Source: Trematomus loennbergii (taxonomy: Eukaryota; Chordata; Actinopteri; Perciformes; Nototheniidae). Taken from it: a stretch of 64,000 bases of DNA. Of the stretch, positions 59,401-64,000 are shown in pieces (within the stretch, counting starts at the first letter, position 1; each line of letters begins with the position of its first letter). Made by a program: the position numbers and the translations under genes. The notes under the pieces are model-generated. The model had not been told where the DNA came from. It was given only the letters and a program-made list of their open reading frames with translations, and made no database searches. Where the stretch lies: contig JAAOOA010000086.1 in assembly GCA_012861695.1 (NCBI GenBank), positions 6,374,385-6,438,384 on the forward strand, given 5' to 3'.

Positions 59401-62400
59401 TCCAAATCCATCAGAAAACCAAGTTATGTTTTAAGCATGAAAGCTGTAGGCCTATCAACTGTTCAAACTGTGATCACCAGTTCAATACATTTGACAAATT
59501 CGACTTGGTTTCTATACTTATTTGAACATGTATTTATTTTTCAAAAAGATTTGTAAAAATATTTCCCACATTTCTTTTTTTTTTATAGGATATGTACATT
59601 TCGGTTAATCGGTTAACCATTTTTTGGGGGTTGAATATTCGAATATACATTTGCTTTCAAATTCCCATCCCTACTAAGCACACACACATTTAATTGTTTC
59701 TTTTTCCAAATGAAGATGCCGTTACTTACACTTTTTTTGCAAATATTTGTGTACTTGCTCCACCTCAAACCTATTTTATTGGTCAGGATAGACACCAACG
59801 ACCTGACATCCTTTACATTTCTTTACAATTTAATTTGGATGAATCATTCTCTGTCATACAGCAACATCAGGTCATATTTGAACACAGCCACAAAAAGAAC
59901 AGCTGAAGTTGACAGTAGATTGAGATTTCAGTAAAGACATTTAAAAGAGTGTGTGGAAAAGTGTTGAATGTCTGTTTTCAGGCATCTTTCTGACACGTCC
60001 ATTTAAGACACATCCAGCCTCCCCACTCTATCCCTCCTCCCATTGGTTCCCCTGGTTAGGCAACAAAACCTCCAGGTGCTACCTTCAAATGTACCACCCT
60101 GTCTTTGTCATACTGTCCTGCTGCAGCTGCCTGTGCCCGTGTTTCTACCAAATCCAACCGGGAAATCCATGAAGGACCTGCAGAGAGAGCTCAGCTTCAC
60201 GTCTGATCTGAAGAAAGCACAGGATGAGAGGAAGGAGAGAGAAGACACACTGGTAACAAAAGAGGGACAAAGACGAGAAAATCGTGCTCCAAAGGGTAAG
60301 ACATTGGTCCTCCTTTGATCTGATTCTGATCTACTTATGTTTGTCATTCAGGAGTTAAGGCAGACTCTGATGTAAGGCTCAGCATGTTGCACAAACTCCT
60401 TTTGGTGCTCACAGGATCAAAAAACTCTAGAGATGAATTCTCTTTTTAGATTAACAATTGCAACACAGTTAGTCAAGGCACGGAGCTGTTTTTTAATTTC
60501 ATTTATCTAAAAACAGCTCCGTGTAAGATGACAGAGGGAGGTTGTTACGGATTAGAGCTTCCACTCGTGTCCTTGAGTTGGACACTTTTTTTGACTCATT
60601 TGTAGAGGAAGTGGAGGTTGTAATTTACATTAGACTCCCCCTACATTTGTCAATCTATTCAAGCATCCCTTTAATTTAGTCATTCTGTTTTCTCGTCTTT
60701 GTTTTTCTTTCTTTTTTATTTAGCGCTGTTTATGCTTCCTTTTCAACTTTCTTCTCTCAGTGAATATTTACTCTAGGGATGAGTATCGTTAGGATTTGAA
60801 GAATACTACTGCGCTTATTGATCATTCTTAGTATAGGTAATAATTTAACGTAGATAAAAAATCTCTGGAAGGAGCTTTAGAAAAACCAAAACCATTCAAA
60901 CAATCTGGATTCACAATAGTTTATACTTGAATCTAATTATTTATTTTCTATCAATCTATTTCTAGACCACAGCAGTAAGTGTAGCGATGACTTGGACTCA
61001 GATCACCAGGCCACTTTTACCAACGAGGAAGACTCCTCCTCTGGCAGCAGCTCTGGATCGCTCAGTCGACCAAACAACAGCGAAAAACCTTCTCCGGTTT
61101 TAGAGCTGTGCCAGGCCAATGAGCCCCCCCCTCCTCCTCTGGAGCTGAGAGGGGATTCCCAGAGCTCACTGAGTCCTGCACCAGTCTCTCTGCTATCACA
61201 ACAGACTGTGGGGACAGTCCACAACAAGGACAAGGTAACAAACCACCTGGGAGTTCAGATGCGTTGGTCTCATCTTTCTGTGGCTTGATCTTGTCTAAAT
61301 TCTCTTTTAAAGGGTCATAAACCGCAACAGCCTTCCAACGTGGCTGAAGCGGAGAGTTCCCAAGAGAGGAGGTCAGTACGAGGAAGCGCCACAAACTGAA
61401 CAGTCAACGTGGGATCGACGCCTGGAAGAGATGGATACAGTGGAGGGAATCTCAAACTGACCTGGACCTGGTTTCCTGTATGTCTTTCTGTCTTTCTTCT
61501 TTTCTACTTCAACTCGTCAACTTTCTTTAGCTAAACTAAAAGTTTCGTTTTTTGAGTTAGAACAAATCTTGATGCCAGATGTCTGCAATTGTTTGTGCAA
61601 AGGTATTTGAAACTAACACTTCTATCATTATTGTGATATTATTTTTTGGCACGCGTGGTAGTATTTCAGCTTGAGCCCAAAAATCTAGATTAGAATTCAC
61701 TTCAAGAATAATCTTTTTTTAATTTAGATAACTCAACAGATAGGTCAGTGGAACCTGAACTCAATAAACATCGTATGAAGTATATGATAACCCAATACAA
61801 CATTGTTGACACGTCCTCCTGCCTCTTCTCCTGTCAGCCTGTGCCGTGACGTTTAACAAAGATATTCTCCGCTGCTCCGCGGCAGAGCTGAACGACAGCC
61901 TGTCGTTTCATCACTGAGGTGAAACGTCCTGACGGAGAGCCGTACCCCCCCGACGGCCTCTTCTACCTCTGCCTCAGCATCCAACAGGCAAGATGAGCAA
62001 AATTACACACACATTTTATTATGCACTCTCATAGTAGTTTCTACCACTTCCTCGTACATGAATACATAAATAAATCAACCACAGTTATTGATATGAAAAA
62101 ACTGTGAAGAATCTACATTACCGTATCTTTTTTTGCTAAATACATTTACGTACATTATGCAGGATAGTCAGTCAAAATAAGACACTACATAATCACCATG
62201 TGCCATCATTCATAATGCATAATAGAAATGTGAAAACATTCCTCATATAAGCGTTTCTCCGTTAGTAACTGTTTCATACAGATATAGGGTCATATGTTTT
62301 TTGCTTTATTCCATATGACATTTAACGTTTGTGTACACTGCATGGTGTATATATATGGATATCATGTGATTATGATGCTAATTCTATTAATAATGGGACC

Positions 62401-63980
62401 CTTTATAATAGTTTCACATTCACTGTGTTGTCGATTGTTATTGAAGGGTCTGATGTAAGTGCCTTCACACAGTTTTGTTTCTTTATCTGACTTAAATGTT
62501 GTCTTTTCTCTTCAGTACCTGTTTGAGAACGCCCGTATGGAGAACATATTCAGTGATCTGACCTACAGCAAGTTCTCCACAATGTTCACCCAGATCCTGA
62601 AGAGTTTCAGACCCTCAGTCTCAGCCAGCGGTGAGTCGTAGTGTCTTTTCTCCGCCTATGACCCGCTCAGAGTGATCAGACTTCTGACAGCCCTCCTCCC
62701 TCTCTACAGGTTATATCCATTCCCGTGTAGAGGAGGAGTTTCTCTGGGAATGTAAACAGCTGGGGGCGTACTCCCCCATCGTCCTCCTCAACACTATGCT
62801 CTTCTTCTGCTGCAAGTACTTTGGCTTCACTACGGTGGAGCAGCACCGCCAGCTGTCCTTCGCCCACGTCATGCGCTGTACCAAAACCAACCATGACAAC
62901 AGCAAGAACACCTTCCTGCGCTTCTACCCCAAACGAGGCAGAGTCAGGTACCAGTAGGATTGTCAAAGTCAACTTTATTATCAATATATTTGAAAGTGTG
63001 GAGAGGTGGGAGGGAGGGGAGAGAGTTCAGCATCCTGACAGCCTGGTGGAAAAAGCTGTTTTTGAGTCTGGTGAGCTGGACCGGAGGCTGCAGAACCTCC
63101 TCCTTGAAGGCAGGAGGGTGAAGAGGTAGTATGGGGGATGGGAGGGGTCCCCCACAATGCTGAGTGCTTCAAGGTGTTGTGGAGGACCAGGAGTGTTGGG
63201 AGTGAGGCACCAATGATCCTCTCGGCAGAGCTCACTATGGGCTGCAGGGCGGTTGGAGGGGTGCAGCTTCACACCGCGATGCAGCTGCTGAGGATGCTCT
63301 CGATGGCGCCTCGGTAGAAGGTGTACATGATGCTGGGCTTTCATATTCATTTTGATATTTGTGGAGAGCACAAAACTGTGGATTCATGATGGCTAAAATG
63401 TCCTCAGTAAAGAAAAGGAAAACAAGAGAAGGACAGAGGTTAAACAGAGCACTGGACGTCAGAAGGAGACAGACAGGAAGTACAAACTAACGGGAACACT
63501 GCATGGTCCTTTAGGGTGTCCTTTTTTAATCAATGACCGCCTTCATCTCTTACTTTAACATGGGGATTATTTTATGAACGTTTTTTTTCCCGATATTGCA
63601 GTTAAAATTACCTAAATAATTGTTAACATCTATTTTATTATTAATTGACCGAAAGGCTTCCTGCATTAACATTGTGTGGATTAAGATGGCGATGTCACTC
63701 AGCGTATCGTAGAGCAGGTGACTGTGTACTAGCTTGCCTCGACATAGGGAAGTGCAAATTCAATGAAAGGCATGGCTAAGACCAGTGAGCCAATGGGACT
63801 GCTGTATGAGCCTTACAGAACTCGTGGATGTGGTTATGTGTGTTCCTCAGATTCATACGGCGTCCCAGCTAAGAAGCGTAAGAGAACTGAGAGTAAAGAG
63901 GACATCGTGGAGATGATGGAGAACACGGAGAACCCTCTCCGCTGTCCAGTCAGACTCTACCAGTTCTACCTCTCTAAGTG
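35110..63980 (+). CDS. zmym4: Zinc finger MYM-type protein 4-like, copy 2, with triplicated MYM cassette (3' end beyond window)
   Basis: Exons: 34888/35110-35416, 35722-35795, 36153-36302, 36662-36822, 36907-37066, 37149-37343, 37696-37855, 38405-38463, 38561-38812, 40154-40322, 41845-42048, 42741-42890, 43735-43877, 46399-46506, 46641-46867, 46997-47177, 47720-47914, 51359-51509, 56140-56255, 56489-56635, 56871-57021, 57158-57330, 57689-57822, 57911-58030, 58416-58453, 58577-58694, 58927-59039, 60127-60295, 60966-61234, 61313-61477, 61838-61987, 62516-62630, 62710-62947, 63851-63980. The last exon lies past 64000. It has many C-x2-C MYM fingers, the IKEEP motif typical of sumoylated ZMYM4 linkers (46399), the VPVPVPVYVPLP stretch and the Crypton-derived C-terminal domain. 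Frame breaks near 42764, 57739, 57799, 61360-61380, 61906 and 62936 suggest decay or assembly error. The exon at 60127 lacks the IPSDPFEA segment kept in copy 1. Confidence 0.8.
36662..37855 (+). CDS. zmym4: MYM cassette A of ZMYM4 copy 2
   Basis: Four exons: 36662 (CSHCKKSMMKGQTAYQ), 36907 (GTIKDFCSPTCL), 37149 (ITCKLTLNEDVHTFCSNSCL with a second C-x2-C unit) and 37696 (CILCHTPHPMSEMIDYKNK). Donor phases 2, 0, 0 and 1 repeat exactly in cassettes B and C. All cysteine pairs are intact. It is preceded by a linker exon (35722) carrying MKEVKIL. Confidence 0.8.
37856..38404. other. Intron with LINE-tail-like fragment
   Basis: At about 38165-38210 the string ttccccctcgtggattaata resembles a common fish LINE 3' tail. 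The rest is unrecognised. Confidence 0.35.
38405..42890 (+). CDS. zmym4: Lysine-rich linker and MYM cassette B of ZMYM4 copy 2
   Basis: Linker 38405-38463 (basic, KKNCRQRKKKSDK), then 38561 (CCNCGKTLQRGETLY), 40154 (GTLRDLCSDACL), 41845 (KLTVDGKIGRICSDACL) and 42741. In the last exon the finger (MCRTSHQLSDMVDNK) is out of frame by one base at CCC 42764-42766 relative to its acceptor. Compare the intact counterparts at 37696 and 51359. The other fingers are intact. Confidence 0.75.
39083..40030. mobile_element. TTAA MITE with nested inverted-repeat element
   Basis: TTAA at 39083-39086 and 40027-40030. The ends AGAGGCCTTGTTATG / CATTATATGTCTTC are loosely complementary, as in a common fish MITE. 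It is interrupted at 39205-39780 by another element. Located in the cassette B intron. Confidence 0.6.
39210..39775. mobile_element. Inverted-repeat element (GGGCCGTCTCCACGGCAGCG ends)
   Basis: Almost perfect inverted ends GGGCCGTCTCCACGGCAGCG / CGCTGCCGTGGAGACGGCCC continue into TTAAAAAA / TTTTTTTAA. A 5-bp GTTAC flanks both sides (39205-39209, 39776-39780). Superfamily not assigned. Confidence 0.75.
40850..41575 (+). pseudogene. 5'-truncated RTE/Rex3-like LINE reverse transcriptase
   Basis: The frames carry KEFKYLGVLFSSEG, AEMCFLRRVAGVSLRDKVRS and RWFGHLVRMRPGRLPREVFQ, typical of the C-terminal end of fish non-LTR reverse transcriptases. They are split over at least two frames. The 3' end is a (GATG)n tract (about 41552-41572), the tail type of RTE/Rex3 elements. 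Inactive relic in the cassette B intron. Confidence 0.75.
42049..42740. other. Intron with AATG/AATA simple repeat
   Basis: About 42220-42290 is a degenerate (GAAT)n/(AATA)n tract. The remainder is AT-rich and unrecognised. Confidence 0.5.
43392..43709. mobile_element. TTAA MITE (same family as 21065-21445)
   Basis: TTAA at 43392-43395 and 43706-43709, with ends AAGGTAGGGTAGGTAA / TTACCTACCCCACCTT. The interior matches 21065-21445 in reverse complement. Confidence 0.8.
43735..46506 (+). CDS. zmym4: Linker exons before MYM cassette C
   Basis: Exon 43735-43877 holds repeated K-E-V-K units (DIKEVKPSLEDEEMKEVKIL) resembling the linker exon at 35722-35795. Exon 46399-46506 starts IKEEPNDEQEYSQ, matching the sumoylation-type linker of ZMYM4. 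A Tc1 element lies in the intron between them. Confidence 0.7.
44453..46056 (+). mobile_element. Tc1-family transposon, near full length
   Basis: Ends CAGGACTGTCTC / GAGACAGTCCTG flanked by TA, within inverted arms of about 200 bp (44453-44660 against 45846-46056). 1604 bp, the size of fish Tc1 elements. Confidence 0.93.
44780..45780 (+). pseudogene. Tc1 transposase, frameshifted
   Basis: From the ATG at 44780: helix-turn-helix DNA-binding part (QKEISQRASCSQSAVSKHIH), then a DDE core. Frame changes near 45099, 45370 and 45535 break it into four segments. The codons for the two aspartates (45220-45222, 45489-45491) and the glutamate (45592-45594) survive. Not functional as it stands. Confidence 0.9.
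46641..51509 (+). CDS. zmym4: MYM cassette C of ZMYM4 copy 2 (orthologous set)
   Basis: Exons 46641 (SVFSLTEDSS, then CFNCKQPLMDGETVFQ), 46997 (GTIMDFCSKTCL), 47720 (SKHEIIKQDVVHKICSEPCF plus CENCHSRC) and 51359 (CAMCRSSHLMSEMLEN). The third and fourth correspond to the first two visible exons of copy 1 (3863, 4787). The upstream IKEEP linker and SVFS segment mark this as the ancestral cassette, A and B being extra copies. Confidence 0.8.
47178..47719. other. Intron, nothing recognised
   Basis: AT-rich DNA without repeat boundaries or coding content. Confidence 0.4.
49202..49692. mobile_element. piggyBac-like TTAA MITE (innermost layer)
   Basis: TTAA at both ends, with AGGGGACCTATCATGC / GCATGATAGGTCCACT. 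Internally deleted compared with 27749-28625. Same family as the outer MITE at 48191. Confidence 0.85.
50614..50691 (-). repeat. tRNA-like sequence (pseudo-tRNA or SINE head)
   Basis: In reverse complement it shows GTGGCTCAGCTGG (A-box-like) and GGTCACTGGTTCAA (B-box-like) with tRNA spacing. The acceptor stem is not convincing, so a functional tRNA is unlikely. Confidence 0.4.
51648..53826 (+). mobile_element. hAT element with transposase relic and nested LINE
   Basis: Perfect 8-bp duplication GTCTAAAT (51640-51647, 53827-53834). The ends CAGGCATCCTCAAAG and the reverse complement of the right end CAGGGGTACTCAAAT are similar. About 52830-53010 encodes ISLAVDESTDTTDNAQLLVF and FVEDVLGLTNLSGHTRG, a hAT transposase segment. 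A continuation (EDIYKAIMGILNERG) appears after the LINE, at about 53549-53600. Confidence 0.82.
53010..53548 (+). pseudogene. 5'-truncated LINE reverse transcriptase end inside hAT
   Basis: RDHITPILASLHWLPVRFRI and GPRLWNTLPLHVRS are conserved in the C-terminal end of fish LINE reverse transcriptases. The 3' tail is tgatttgatttgat. It interrupts the hAT transposase between the HTRG and EDIYKAI motifs. By chance it continues the upstream frame, giving a 177-codon chimera. Confidence 0.75.
54005..55579. mobile_element. hAT element (CAGTGTTAATTTT ends)
   Basis: Ends CAGTGTTAATTTTGG / AAATTAACACTG with a perfect 8-bp duplication GTTAGGCA (53997-54004, 55580-55587). Subterminal repeats of tttagtc at left and cgtctcgtc/gacgaa at right. 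No transposase seen. Around 54332 a tagggatgggtatcg end of another hAT family begins. Confidence 0.88.
55588..56139. other. Intron, nothing recognised
   Basis: AT-rich DNA without repeat boundaries or coding content, ending at the acceptor ctcccag (56139). Confidence 0.4.
56140..57822 (+). CDS. zmym4: Distal MYM finger exons of ZMYM4 copy 2
   Basis: Exons 56140 (CDLCGKKTLPACHLAMSD), 56489 (CAQCRRKIKSAP), 56871 (CEYCKNESIIDDVKKVNGKD), 57158 (WGKHCGSCAHCSSISK) and 57689 (VAKCDTCGRDGELRQSL). These match the copy 1 exons 5034 to 6926 one for one. In the last exon two single-base losses, at the C-run 57739-57742 and the A-run 57799-57802, break the frame relative to copy 1. Confidence 0.8.
57474..57509. 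repeat. Short hairpin, 16-bp perfect arms
   Basis: ACTATAAGAGAACATA, loop TTTG, then its exact reverse complement. It lies in an intron and is followed by a partial third copy of the motif (gaacatacaaat). Confidence 0.85.
57911..61477 (+). CDS. zmym4: Linker exons of ZMYM4 copy 2
   Basis: Exons 57911 (ESSPVIANVVSLASALANH), 58416, 58577 (LKNKSMLCTPLVHNKGVSC), 58927 (VPVPVYVPLPMSMYSQY), 60127, 60966 (acidic, proline-rich) and 61313 (RGIDAWKRWIQ). Order and phases follow copy 1. The exon at 60127 keeps LPVPVFLP but then becomes a charged, probably coiled-coil stretch instead of the IPSDPFEA segment. The exon at 61313 changes frame between 61350 and 61380. Confidence 0.7.
58031..58062 (+). repeat. 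CACACT microsatellite
   Basis: gtacacacactcacactcac and onward, directly after the donor of the exon ending at 58030. Confidence 0.85.
59126..59673. mobile_element. hAT MITE (TAGGGATGGGAA ends)
   Basis: TAGGGATGGGAA / TTCCCATCCCTA ends with an 8-bp duplication CTAAGCCC / CTAAGCAC (one mismatch). Subterminal attcgaatat motifs. 548 bp, non-coding. Confidence 0.82.
60296..60965. other. Intron, remnant of a hAT end
   Basis: About 60774-60800 reads tagggatgagtatcgttagg, similar to the end near 54332. Nothing else recognised. Confidence 0.35.
61838..63980 (+). CDS. zmym4: Crypton-derived C-terminal domain exons of ZMYM4 copy 2
   Basis: Exons 61838-61987, 62516-62630, 62710-62947 and 63851-63980 match copy 1 exons 13522, 14001, 14219 and 14954. 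The first contains an extra T (61906-61908) that throws the frame. The intron after it has a GC donor, as in copy 1. The third is almost identical to its copy 1 counterpart but lacks 17 bases near its 3' end, leaving the wrong phase for 63851. As read, the domain cannot be translated whole. Confidence 0.75.
62961..63345 (-). repeat. Antisense LINE 3' end
   Basis: The left border, in reverse complement, ends in ataataaagttgactttgac, the TTTGAC-type tail also seen near 3240 and 11100. The interior (gctgtttttgagtctggtga, gctctcgatggcgcctcggt) is a widely dispersed fish repeat. Inserted immediately after the exon ending at 62947. Confidence 0.6.
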
Positions 63981-64000
63981 GTGCGTCATTTTATTTTGAG

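Noticed and set aside
62676..62984. Minus-strand frame of about 100 codons that also occurs at 14185-14556
   Set aside because: The repetition comes from the converted ZMYM4 exon on the + strand.

Overview
The window looks like nuclear DNA of a ray-finned (teleost) fish. Genes are split into short exons with GT-AG introns. The introns are packed with fish-type DNA transposons (hAT, piggyBac/TTAA MITEs, a PIF/Harbinger-like element, Tc1) and non-LTR relics. The proteins are vertebrate families (ZMYM4, KMT5A-like SET proteins). Genuine host exons all lie on the + strand.

Layout. 1-700 holds repeat fragments. 1293-3113 is an intact piggyBac transposase. 3863-15471 is the 3' part of a ZMYM4-like gene (copy 1): MYM zinc-finger exons, a proline/valine-rich linker and the Crypton-derived C-terminal domain, with its stop at 15471 and poly(A) signals at 15530 and 16504. 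16720-16911 is a TATA-less promoter and first exon. 17602-35102 is a modular gene: pre-SET + KMT5A-like SET, then two zinc fingers + tyrosine-recombinase-like (YR) domain, then the same SET and YR modules again. Its last exon (34888-35416) runs, apart from one frame break, into the acidic start of a second ZMYM4-like gene (copy 2, 35110-63980, last exon beyond the window). Copy 2 has its first MYM cassette in triplicate (36662-37855, 38561-42890, 46641-51509), then the remaining MYM fingers, linker and C-terminal domain.

How the parts may work together. ZMYM4-family proteins are nuclear SUMO/chromatin-associated factors, and their C-terminal domain descends from a Crypton tyrosine recombinase (established). 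The SET-YR gene beside them also carries YR-like domains, plus SET domains whose NHS motif is replaced by N-D-D. Exon phases are compatible from the SET-YR gene into ZMYM4 copy 2. I infer either a composite SET-YR-SET-YR-MYM-YR gene or a read-through unit; this is the most interesting feature here.

Cautions. Almost every multi-exon gene has one or more single-base frame breaks, several at homopolymers, so either the assembly carries indel errors or several copies are decaying. Introns show nested transposon insertions with intact target-site duplications, including two independent cases of a TTAA MITE broken by a hAT element that itself holds a MITE of the same family. No rRNA, functional tRNA, CRISPR or viral gene was seen.
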